Source of the DNA: Tribonema minus
Taxonomy: Eukaryota > Sar > Xanthophyceae > Tribonematales > Tribonemataceae
DNA: 64,000 nucleotides
Assembly: GCA_017506865.1 (NCBI GenBank)
Contig: JAFCMP010000002.1
Span: 992,001 to 1,056,000 of the forward strand
Direction: 5' to 3'
The notes under the pieces were generated by a model. The model was not told the origin of the DNA, did no database searches, and was given only the letters and a program-made list of their open reading frames with translations. A program made the translations under genes and the position numbers. Position 1 is the first letter of the stretch. Each line of letters opens with the position of its first letter. This document shows positions 19,529-31,300 of this stretch, one piece after another.

Positions 19529-22500
19529 ATGAGCGATGAAGACCTGGCGGAGCCTAGTTCAGAGCTCCCCGTACACGTGCTAAGGAGATTGGCCGTCCGC
19601 TGGTGGTTGCAGGAATCGCGGAATGACTTGGTCAAGGCTGCAGTTGCCGTCTCTGAACCAAGAAAGCCTGACCAGCGGCGGCAATGTCAGCTGCAATCGA
19701 ACATGGAGCTGCTCGGGTGGCTGCAGTCATTTCTGGACAACGACGATGAAGACGCTGCAATGTTACAGCATGGTGAGTTGCGCCAAACAGCAGAACTGTA
19801 GATATACAGCTCCTTCAAACTCTTGCGGTATTATCGTTAACGAGGACGACCCCTCCTGAGTACGAGGGCCGCCGCCATAGGTCTACGATGATGAGATCGG
19901 ATTCTGGTAAAAGGCCGCGCCAAGAGATGGCCTCACAGCGAGGTCGCTGACGATCATGTCAGTCATCGACCACACCTGCATGCTGCGCTGCAGTCGCTGA
20001 ACTCCCGTGGCGAGAGATTGCTCTGTGTGCGCGAAGTCTTGGGTATAGAATGGCGGCATCCTTGCCCAGTTGTCTGTCACCTCCAGCAACCATCGTGCAA
20101 TTCAACAAGTACCCAGTGTCAGTTCACGAAGACATTGTGGGCACATTATCTGCATCACCTTCTGATTTCGCCACAGGTTGAGTTTTTTTAAGTGCTGGCA
20201 GATGGTGTGTGTAGGTGCTTTTGCGAGGTGTTCAAGTTGCTGTGATGGGGCTTGACAAGGGCTAGGTCAGGGTTGGAATTGGGGAGCGCTACAGTAGGTT
20301 TAGCGGTTTGAATCCGAGTTTGGCGAAATGGCAAGGGTGCGCAGTGCCATGTTCCATCAGTGCCGTGTCTTGCAACTTGCGTTTGACACCATCACTTGAC
20401 TTACAATCACCGCGCTTGAGCTATCATAATCATGCTAGAGTTCTCCTGGCAACTGCCTAGTCTACGGCTAGCGATGATATACACAGTCCTGAACGCTTAC
20501 GTGGAAGACAACTGAGAGCCTTTCGTACGAATCGTACATTTCCATACTAAATACTACCAAGTAGGATTTTCTGCACCACTTTGTCACCTGCTGTCACTTT
20601 TGCCTAACAATGAGGTAACTATGCTGCTGCACTGGTTAAGGAAGACATTTGCTGATGCCACCTTGCATCATGTAGAAGATGCAGACGTGAAGCGGAGCAC
20701 CAGAGGGTGTGTTGTGCGGAATTAATGAGAGAATGCACTTATATGCTTGTACGTTTAAGCATAACTTCAGTGAAGCTTATGAAGCACAGACCGCCACCAA
20801 GGCGGAGCAGCACACTCTTGGAGTACATGACCAGCAGCGCATGAACCCTAACCCTAACCCTAAGATCGCTTCCGAACAGCAGCTGGCGTAAGCTGAGACT
20901 CAAGCCCAGATTGCGGCGCGCTGGTGAAATCTGGGGCCGTTGGCGAGATTCGCGTGATTCTTTGGTCACCACGATTGAATGTTGAACAGTGTTGTTAAAG
21001 TTAATTTGCTCTGTAATCGACAGAGCCCATTGATTGGGTGGGTCCATTCGTAAAGTGTTTTAAACAAATTGAGTGCTCCGCCATCAACTAGGTAGCAGCA
21101 CATGTGGACATCAGCTGAGGCGCTGGCAACGCAAATTCGCTTTGTGCCAACCCTAGCAACAGTTCGGACTGACCTTGTCATGTTCGCCCTAATTTGGACA
21201 ACCGTTTTAGTTGAGACAAAACTAAAGAGATTAATGACGTCTGCGTTTGCTGTTCACAACAGAAGTGAGTCACGCGCTTGGCTGTTGTCAAGGAAATATC
21301 ACCAATGCCACACTTCAAGTATTTCACATACATGCATATGGTCATGCGGTTTCAACTCGACAAGTTTCTTCACCCTCAAGGCTTGGCATGGACTTGATTG
21401 TTACATTGCGTTCTATTCACGAACTGCACACTCACTTTGTGAGCGCTGCCGCATGGTCACAAGCAGATGCACGACTCTTGGTCCAAACTGCACATGCTAC
21501 TTGACAACCAGTCGCCAGCACTCTTTGGGGGGGATAAGTTGGCGCGTAGGGCTTTACGTTGTGAGTGATGTTAAAAACTCAACCTACATTTCTGTTGTCT
21601 ACTGCTGCGCCTGCTTCTGCTGCTTGTATATTGCAGTCCCGGCGAAACTGCTCTGTCCGCATACGCCGTTCTTCGCCCAGGACGTCTTTAGGCGCCTGTA
21701 TCCTGACACGAAGGGAACGGTCACCCAGCTGCCGACTCACCTTGACATGTTCTACAGCGTATACCTGCCATATCACGATTTCGGCACCTATGAGCGTTTT
21801 CGGCTCCTCAGTGGCGACTCAGAATGCCTGCGCGGCTTGCCCGAGGCGGTGAAGGCACCTCTACTGGCGATAGTGCAGGAGCTGCGGCAGCAAGACGAGG
21901 CAGGTGAGGCATACTCAGGGTGTGTGCAAAGTATAGCTACGGCAACGCCTCAAGTGGCTTGAGACGATGTATGTACGATACTACTTTTACTTTGTTCGGC
22001 AGCTGCATTTTTATTGCGCCACGGCTCAGCTACCCCTCACCCCTACCCTGGTTCCATGCCTTAATTCTCGCAAAGAGCAGGTGAAAGTATGACCATAGCG
22101 ACTGTTGGGGACAAGGGCCCTGCAACAACACAACGACCCCATGTATGTCATACGGAGTACATTGTACATTCTTCTGCACGTGTGTCTGCTGAAGTACACA
22201 CTTGAGATTGACATGGTGTGTTGAGTGCATACTATAGCGCCGTGTGTCATGCTGCAACCGCAGCCAGGTTTCCCCATACCTGTACTCTAGGCATGATGCG
22301 CTCTGTGAGCTGGTGTGCTAGCGACCTGCCTACTGTCGTATGTATAGTCTCTCAGAGCAACAATAACACTGTTGTACATTGACAGAGGGGGCGAGGCATC
22401 ATTAGCATATTATTTGCGGTGCCCCACCTCGTGAGGGCGAGAGACTGTACCTTGATCACTCGGTACATGTAGAGCATACCTTAGGCTCATACATGCCGTA

Positions 22501-23564
22501 TGCTCGTAGACGACACGGGCGCATCTGCACGCATTGGCAGACTGGAGGCAGTCAGCATAGTGCGGGTTATGATTAGAGATTGTCACTAAACCAAATTGCT
22601 TGGCATTGCAGAACGGCTTGCGAAAAGTGATGCAAATCCATAAATTCCATGTGCTCCAATAATATCACGTATCATCATGTATGTGCCCGTACCTTCATTG
22701 TGTGCCTCCCTCGGCCTTCCGTACTTCAACCCAGCACACTGCTAATCGCTGACTTCGCTGCAACCACAGTGCCACCCTCTACACGCCAGTTTGGCGTCTG
22801 CTGCGCAATCTTCCTCTGAGAGGGCTGATTTTGCTCTTATTCGATGATTTTCGCTCTGCACCCAAGACTTTGTGCATATCTTAACCATGCGCGTGAACCG
22901 GACAGTGACTGCAATAATGGCTGATGCACAGACATGACAGAGAAGATGAAGAACGTAAACCAAAACCTACAATGGTGGGGTCGCCCTCACGCTGTTGGCT
23001 ATCTTTTAAGAATCGCTGCGGCCCTGTATGTTTGGTGGTTGCTGATGACCGTGAATTCCAAGCCAATGTTTTCCTTTGTCTGTGTCTGGGGGTGCACCAC
23101 TAGTCTACAGCTGACACCGAAAAGTGCAATTGGTGACGTGCAAGTATGGCGCAGATGAGCTCATCAATGCGACCGTTACAGTTACAGACTCTGTGCTGCG
23201 TAATGGCCTCTGCAATTTGGTCACCGCAGCAGCGCCACGGGCGACTCTCTGCTGTGTTGTGGGCTCACTGTGCCACACCATCACTCTTGGTGGTAGCCAT
23301 GACCTCGACTTCGAGCGTCGATAGCACTTACCCTCTCCTTCCTCTTGCAAAGCAGGGCTAACACTCGAACCCTCTTTCCTTCTCCCTCGCTCCCACTCTC
23401 TCTCTCTTTCTCTCTCCAGCGGCACTCAAAAGGATTCAAAAGCATCGTTTGCATCTGCTGGGAAAGTTTGGAAGCTATGTGCGTGGGGCATCTACCGACG
23501 CCAACTCCAGTACCGTCAGCGACCTTGAAGCCACGCCGCTGTTGCAGCACAAAGCAGCAGCAAG
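19529..23564 (+). CDS. Unknown multi-exon gene, 5' part
   Basis: Three exons join in phase: 19529-19772 (ATG, donor gtgagt), 21637-21903 (acceptor ttgcag, donor gtgagg) and 23420-23564 (acceptor after a long TC tract, donor gtatac). The protein begins MSDEDLAEPSSELPVHVL and is acidic early with WLQSFLDNDDED. It then has an aromatic-rich central part (FRRLYPDTKG, DMFYSVYLPYHDFGTYERF) and a basic helical end (AAALKRIQKHRLHLLGK). I recognise no domain. The phase agreement over three exons with good polypyrimidine acceptors argues that it is real. Further 3' exons are expected; candidates in 24.1-24.7 kb belong to a decayed duplicate of the 16.8-17.3 kb gene tail. A stretch open in frame at 23124-23324 was not needed for the model. 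Introns are 1.5-1.9 kb and otherwise featureless. Confidence 0.5.
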
Positions 23565-23722
23565 GTATACGCGGTGACAGTGTGAACATTCCGCTTTCAC
23601 GACCGAGCACCGCATTTCGCCCCAGCGGTCTCGACTGCCATGTATCTTCTGACCACAGCTCCGCACATCACCTGCTGCATCGATTGGAACACCTGTACAG
23701 ATGTCTGGGACGCATCACAGTT

Positions 23723-23786
23723 GTGCGCCCAGGTGGTCAATGCAACGCATTTCGACCTATGCTTTGCATTGACCACCTGAGCGCAC
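23723..23786. repeat. Inverted repeat with 23-base arms
   Basis: gtgcgcccaggtggtcaatg(caa) at 23723-23745 pairs with its reverse complement at 23764-23786 with one mismatch, leaving an 18-base loop. It lies downstream of the last supported exon of the 19529 gene and may form a stable hairpin in RNA or DNA. Confidence 0.8.
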
Positions 23787-24119
23787 ACAGTCTCCAAAAC
23801 TTGCATGAGTGTGCTTCGCACATGAGGGAAAATGGGACTGTGGCGCGTCAAGCATGGGTCGGGCCTGGACGCGCAAATTGCCGGCAGTGTCTGCAATGGT
23901 TGCCTGTGGCAGTAGCCCAACACATTGTATAAAAGTATAATATTATTCGTGTGCAATCTGCTTTGATGTGCTTGTACATGCTTGGTTTCTCTCCCATCAC
24001 TTTGCTGGTTGCCTAGCAGCTGGAATTGAGTGTCTGAACAGATGCACGGCAGGTAGAGAGCAGGGTGGCCAACCGCGATGGCTCTATGTAGGTGCTAGTG
24101 GCAATTTGCCTCACTGGTG

Positions 24120-24880
24120 GCAATTTGCCTGACTGGTGGCCTGCTACACTTGCATGTCTGCTACAGTGATGGAACGCGTACCAACGAGCTTGCACCCTGC
24201 TTCATGGTACTGTGCAGGCCCCTGCTGCCGCCATCAATTGGGAGCGTCCGATGTGAAGATGCAGGACTTCAAAGATCTTTGAGAATTAGTTCATACCTAC
24301 ATCATGTATGGTGCATACACACTTGAAGTATGTTTATTGGGTTGCAGTGGAGAACAGCGTTATTGATGCAAGTCGAGGTCTCATCTACTTTTCGCAATGC
24401 AGGAAGTGATTGTTCACATGTACAGTGAGCATTTGGCGGTGCCCATGTGGCAACGTCATGACTATAGTATACGCTCTTGAATCAACTGCAGATTTAAGGA
24501 AAACTCTCACCGCAAGGCTGCCAAAGAATGACGTGGCCGAGCAGGACGCCGATTTTGACATGCGGGAGCGTCTCCGGCCAGACTTGAAGTATACATCGCT
24601 AAGCTTGCACGAGCACTGTTGACTGTGTTTCTGAGCATTCTCAGCACAGGTGCATGCGAAAGCCTCTGCATGTTTCTGATGCGTCGAGGTACTGCGTGAA
24701 TTCATTTATCAAAATTAATCTGTTTGATTGACTCAACGAGCAGTTATGCCAAGCAGCTGTGCCAGTGGCTCTCATCCTTTCTGCGGTGTCTGCAAGATTG
24801 CTTGTCAGAGGATATTGCAGCTGCCAATTTATGTCGAAGAGAATGGCGGTACCTCTTGTTGATTTTTCTTTTAGCCTAGG
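24120..24880 (+). pseudogene. Diverged copy 2 of the gene tail at 16.7-17.8 kb
   Basis: Matches copy 1 in order: gcgtaccaacgrgcttgcac near 24176, the acceptor and exon start near 24217 (then gtccgatgtgaaga), gagcgtctccggccagactt at about 24567, and tctgcaagattgcttgtca at about 24790. Relative to copy 1 the first exon has one extra base before the gatgtgaag block and meets a stop soon afterwards, so that exon is broken. A separate open stretch, 24490-24622, codes DLRKTLTARLPKND and DMRERLRPDLKYTS and ends in TGA. It could be a live last exon of the 19529 gene, but its phase does not match that gene's third exon directly. Confidence 0.4.
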
Positions 24881-25381
24881 CTGACTGCTGCCTCACCACT
24901 GACACATGCCTCGATCAACCTTCACTGAGTGCACTTTTGTCAACAACAACGAGCAAAACAAAGTGGTGCCATGGACGAAGTTGCCGGCTTGAAAATCTAC
25001 TCATTGCACAAATACGACAAGATCTCCAGCCCCCCTCCCCGCCCCTCCCATGCTGCTTGTGCGAGCTGTCCAACGAGCAGGCGTCAATACGGTGGTACCA
25101 ACTCTGGCTCATTAACCAAGTTACAGGCGCACGATATTGACATTTTGAAAGAATAGACTGCCCCGTGTTTTTTTAGCAAATTGCTGCTCGAGAGGGTTTG
25201 AACAGCCCAACTTCACCAGCGACTTCAAGTCGGGGGAGTCACCCTTTTTTCTGAGAGCTTCGAAGAGAGCACAGGCTCTGGGCGGTGCCCAAAGCAGCCC
25301 ATACAAGCGACTCGCTTTCAGTTCGAATAACGTCAAGATATCTAAGCTGAGACAAGGCGTCAGCCCTCGTGACTTTCAGAG

Positions 25382-28300
25382 ATGCCCGCTAGCGGCGAAG
25401 GAAATCACAAATCCTCTTTCCTCACGGACTTCGCACTTGGTGGCGCCAGCGCTGCTGTCGCCAAAACAGCTACTGCGCCGATCGAGAGGGTCAAGCTGCT
25501 GATACAGACGCAGGTGATCCAGGATGCTCCACATCAAGCAACTTTGGATTCGTACCATCCTTGCGAGTTAACTGAGGTGCAGCGTAGCAGTGAAGCCCTT
25601 GCACTATCACATCAGGTTATGCTGCTTTTAACCACCAGGTTATTGTTTCCAGCAGGCCAGCACAGTCGTCACAGGCTCGGAAGTATGGGGAAGCAGCCAG
25701 TATGCTCAGATAGGATGCATCTCTGGTCATACATACGCTGACTGACTGACTGCCTCGTTGAATAGGTACATGAGATTCGAGATGTTTGAACACATATGCA
25801 GGTGCAGCCACAAGATGACTTTCAACTAGAGCTCAAGTGTGTGCTTGTGGATTTTTGTGCCAACAACAACTGCTGAAGCTACAGCAGTAGAGAAGTAGCA
25901 GCCCTACGGTGCACATTGATCACAAAACCTGCTTGAAACGCCATTCAGCCTGGTCGGCTCTACCTGTACTTCGCTGCGTTTGCTGACGGCGTTCACCCAC
26001 TGTGAAGCAGCGGTGTTATGCAAGCCCAGGATCCGCTTTTGCGGCGTGTCCGTTGCACATCCTAGCAGTGCAACTCGCGACTGCATCACGCACCTGCCGC
26101 TCGCCTACCATACTAATCAACGCAGAAGTGCTACGCGCCCGAGCGCCGGCTCTCAGACCCGTTACGGCAAGGCTCTCCCGTGCTACGATGCACATTACTA
26201 GAAAGAAATGCGCATACGCACTCGTCTGCAACGCTGCACCTCGCATTGTCATCATTTGTAAGCATCCTGGGCTTTTTGTGCGCTACGCGAAGAATGAATG
26301 CAGAGGATATACAGCGGGTGCAGATTTCTCAGCAAACACAATTGTACTCAATAGTAAGCGCTGATGTGCTGTGTGCTTGCTGCGCTGGCGTCAGGATGCC
26401 AACCACCGCATCCGCTCGGGCGAGATCCCCCCCTACAGCAGCATCACCAACTGCTTCTCGCGCGTGTACCGGGAGCAGGGGGCTCTGGCGCTGTGGAGGG
26501 GCAACTTCACCAACGTCATCAGGTGAAGTGCCCTCATGTGCAGAAAAAAATTGAAGTTCATGTATTGAGGTTGGTTCACTGGCTGAAGTGTTCCTTGCGC
26601 AGTTGCCTCTTGCCCTAACCCTAAGTGGGCGTGCACTGCCCAAGCACCTTCACATATGTCATCAGATGGTGGCACAGGGGCAGCTGGCTAGCTTGTGCGC
26701 AAGTACTGAATGCAGCGGATCCCGGTCAAGTACTCTGAAGTACTGCTTTGTCGACAGTGTTTTCTACTGGTTTGAAAGGTTGTGTACCCGAGTGTATCAG
26801 GCTGCGCGCATCTTTGCGAGCATGCATGATTAGGGGCATCAAAACCTTTGCACGATTCAAGCTTCCTGGGCATACGCTTTGGAGTATTACCCTGCATTAG
26901 AGTGGGAAATTATTGTATGGGCAACTTTATTCACTATTGAGCATGTCCCACAGACAGAGTGTGGTGACCCTGGCTGGATCACTGATCTACAAGACGTGTG
27001 CACACCTGGCACGGTAGCCCCCCCCCCCTCTGCAGTGCCAGAATACCACAACAGCTTCGCTTTTGTACAGAGCGTTGGATGGCGCACATGGATCATTTCC
27101 ATGGAGCGCTGCCCACAGTTGTGCGCACGCACACGCGCATGTGAAAGTGCACAATGCAATGCGGCACCGTGTGCAGCAACTTACTCAGACTTCGAGATAA
27201 TTTGGCTGCTGCGCACAAAAACTTGCAGCGCTGCTGCCACTGCACTCTCAAACTGACACGTGGCTGCGCTTGCTGCGCATAAAAACTTGCAGCGCTGCTG
27301 CCACTGCACTCTCAAACTGACACGTGGCGGCGCTTGAGTGTTGCTGCGCACCACAGAGCTGATCAGCTCTGCGCGCTGTGTCCATGTACCGTCTTTCTAT
27401 ATACAGTTACCGCTCAGTATCGTGCAGCACCGTCAATTGCGTCACTGGTAGTAATAATCTGGGGTTGGAAAGCTTGAAGTGCCTTATAGTTGATCATTAC
27501 CAGGGAGAGGGAGTGCTGCAGTGCGACGGACTCTGAGCATCGCTGGCAGAGTACTACACATGTGACATGCTTGGAAGTTGAAGAAGCTGGGCATGCCTTT
27601 TGTGTGCTGCTTCTCTTCCTTGCCATCAACACGAAAATAAGCCATGTCAACATGGGAATGAAAGCTTGTACTGCTGCTGTCTATGCGTATGTGCCACAGG
27701 TATTTCCCCACGCAAGCCTTCAACTTTGCCTTCAAAGGTGAGACCCTTGATGCGCTGAGGTCAAGCCTTCCCCCCCATACTTGTGTGCATTGCACTGTTC
27801 AATATGCACTTGGCTGCAGACTAAAGTTATAATTGGTCATCAGCTCATGTGTCATGGTCATTAGCTCATGTGCCTTGGAGCTACTAAAGCGGTGCGGTGC
27901 TGTCAAGGCTCTTAAATCACTACCGATGATTTGTTGCTTGCAGTATACGCGCGAATCATATCTGCGCGATCACTACACAAAGCTGCCATGTACGTCTGTG
28001 GCACAGCTTTCAGCCGATGCAAGCCTGACAGTTCCTGCTTGTTGTGGCCGCGTAGCGCAATCCTGGGGAGTAGATTTTAGGTCAGGATTGGGTGCAGCAC
28101 AAAGTCGTCAGCCGCGTCTGCTGCGAGTGTACGCAGCCACAGCAACTTGTGCCTTCTGTTGATCGCCGTGTGGCAGTAATGCGTTGAGTATTCGGGCAGT
28201 GTGCTCATGCGAAGGCACGCGGTACAGAAGTGTACTGTACCAGCACCACTGAATGCTGGAGAATGTAGGTTTATCTTGCCTCATCTCAAATCCGCCTTTG

Positions 28301-31300
28301 CCACATATGCCTGTACCAGCGCCACTGAATGCTGGAGAATGTAGGTTTATCTTGCGTCATCTCAAAACCCACCTTTGCTACATATGCGATGGTAGAAAGC
28401 TCGTGAGCTCGCGCATTGCACTGTCAGCATGCCATCAATTACACGAGGATATATCTCAATATGCCAACCCTGATCGCAATGCAGAGAGCGCCAATGACCT
28501 AGCGTCAAGGACCTGGCGTATTCCGCTGTTGGAGTGTAATGAACTAACTACTCACACAAGGATATCTCAATATGCCGATTCTGAATGCAATGCAGAGAGC
28601 GCCAAGGACCTGGCATATTCCGCTGTCAGAGTGTCATCAACAACTTGCACACAGGGATATCTTAATGTGCCATTTCTGATTGAAATGCAGAGAGCGCCAA
28701 GGACCTGGCGTATTCCGTTGTCGGAGTGTAATAAACTACTTACACAAGGATATCTCAATAATATCAGTCAATTTGCCAATTCTGATTGCAATGCAGAGAG
28801 CGCCAAAGACCTGCTGCCCAGGGTCGACAGCAAGAAGCAGTTTGGCAAGTTTGTGCTCATCAACATGGTCAGCGGCGGCATTGCGGGCGCGGGGTCGCTG
28901 GCCATAGGTGAGCGCTGATGTCATAATTGAAGTTTAGAAAGCGATGCATACACTGGCCCTTCCCCATTGTTTCTCTTGCGCGATAACGTAGTTGACAACG
29001 ACATACTTGAAGTAGGACTTTACCTGGGATTGAACAGGTGCATCTGTGGACACAAGAGCTATGTACACCACGCCTTCGCTCGGTTTGGCTCTCGCATTTT
29101 AGCCTGTCTCAAGGAATGCGTGCTTCAGGCTACATTTTGATTGCACTAACAAGCGGTGCATTGCGCCACTGATGCAGCTGAACTGGTACTCTGAAGCAGA
29201 TGAGGTTCATGGGTGTAATGCTGAGCAATTGATGCGTGAGTATGATCATGGTCAGCCGCTACATTGCTGGCGCAGGCTCTTTGTCCGCAAAGAGCTGGCG
29301 GCACGCAAGTGCCATTTGAGGCCGACATTGTTGCTCAAGTTAGGGTCAGGGTTAGGGTTGGGGTCAGGGTTAGGGTTAGGTTCATGAGTGTCCTGTCGAG
29401 CAAGGCCCTGATCATGAACAACGGCAATGCAGACGCCGGATTGGTGGCCATTCACCTGTCCACCCATTGATGAACCTTTTCAAGCTGCTTAATTTGCTCA
29501 TGAGACCCCGTATCATATGGCGCGACTGCGCTCTGCAAGCATAGCCCATGCTTCGCATTGAGTGCTCATGGAGTGTGGTAAAATTCAGCACGCTTGCGGT
29601 CTGCAAAGCACAGTTCTGTGTGTTGTAATACTGTGATTGGCAGTGCTGACAAGCTTTGACGAAGTTTGCGTGCCCCCATCATTTGCGCTACATGGGTGCC
29701 CTGCACAGTTTCATGTACTTTCTTAAAGGTGTCAATTTGAGGGGAAGCTGCAGTGTTGAAGTTTGGTGATGGTGCCCGTGAGGCTATGCTGCAAGCTGTT
29801 CTTCGCCCTCCACATTCGCCATACTTCAAAAATTTCAAGAAGTATATGTTCGTGGCAAGCGACAGTCGTTCAACACGCAAATTTCAGGGAGCAATGCCAC
29901 AGGGCAGTTACTGTAGTGCTTCCTCACACACACAGAACATCTGCTCTCAATGACATTGGATTACCTAACAAAATTTGCCTGGGCAAACACCAAGATATAC
30001 GGGATTGCTGACAAGCAGACAAGTCGCTGGTGCTTGTCTCTCATCACCTGGATGTACGCATGCGCACATCGCAGCTGCATGGCACGCAGAATTGGCACAT
30101 TCCAATGGCATTCGTGGAAGCACGCATGACCCCGACACATTCCTTTCCGCAGAGCATCACGACCCCGCATCAAGGGAGCACGAGAGCAAAACTCTCATCT
30201 CGCTGCATCCCATTGTCTACTGCAGTGTACCCCCTGGACTATGCGCGTACGCGCCTGGCAGCGGACGTCGGCTCTGGCAAGCGCGACTTCGAGGGCCTGT
30301 GGGACTGCCTCAAGCGCACCGCGTCCGGTCCCAGGGTGAGGAACACCAGTCTGTATGTATGTATCCATGTAGCGATTTTGATTTCCCTAGTCCTGTGTGC
30401 AGGGCGGCGGGGCATGAAGGGCGCTAGTGATGCCTTTTGGCATGCCAGATTTGAGAGCTTTTGGAGCTGCCTCAAGTGCACCACTTGCTGGACTTGCGGT
30501 GTGAGCGACCTGCTTAGGTTGTGGTGGGGGTGCTCAACCCTGCGCCACCTGTGCAGCACGTCGGCTGCCGCAGAGTACACTAGCATTGGAGTGGAGATAG
30601 CTGACTCTCAATGCCTGTGAGATGGATGCGAGTGCATGGCATGGGGGGCTCAAGCATATTCCCGCAACCCCCACTATCAGTGGCAGCCTATAGTATAATG
30701 AGGCTTACCAGTTGGCGCGTGCGGACTATCAATAAGGCCCTATAGTACCAACGCAAAATAGTAGTACTCTGTGACAAAACAAATGCTTGCAGAGGTCGCA
30801 CGATAGCGTCACAAATCACAAAACTGAGCATCACCACTTTCAACGATGACGGCGTGTGCCACAACCTCATCATGGCCATGTAGGCTACCTCTCCCCCCCT
30901 ACTTCGTTGTGACTGCTGCACCCCCTGTGTAGCCAGAATGCCCCCCCCCCTTGCACCACTGCTCTGGCGCTCCTCTACCGCGCGTCTCCCCGCAAGCAAC
31001 CTCAATGTGTACTTCAACTTCCTCCAATGATCATTCAAACCTACGTCAGCTAAGCCCATTTATCATCCCCCACAACGCCACCGCCATCTGCCCATCACAC
31101 CAGGGCGCGCTGGCCCTCTACAACGGCTTCGGGGTGTCTGTCCTGGGCATCATCCCGTACCGCGGTGTGTACTTCGGGCTCTATGACTCGGCGCGTGAGA
31201 AGAACCCCTTCCGCGATGACCCCGGCCTCGTGGGCCTGCTGAGCAAGTGGGCGCAGGCGCAGGTGGTCACCATCTGCGCGGGCTACGCGTCGTACCCTTT

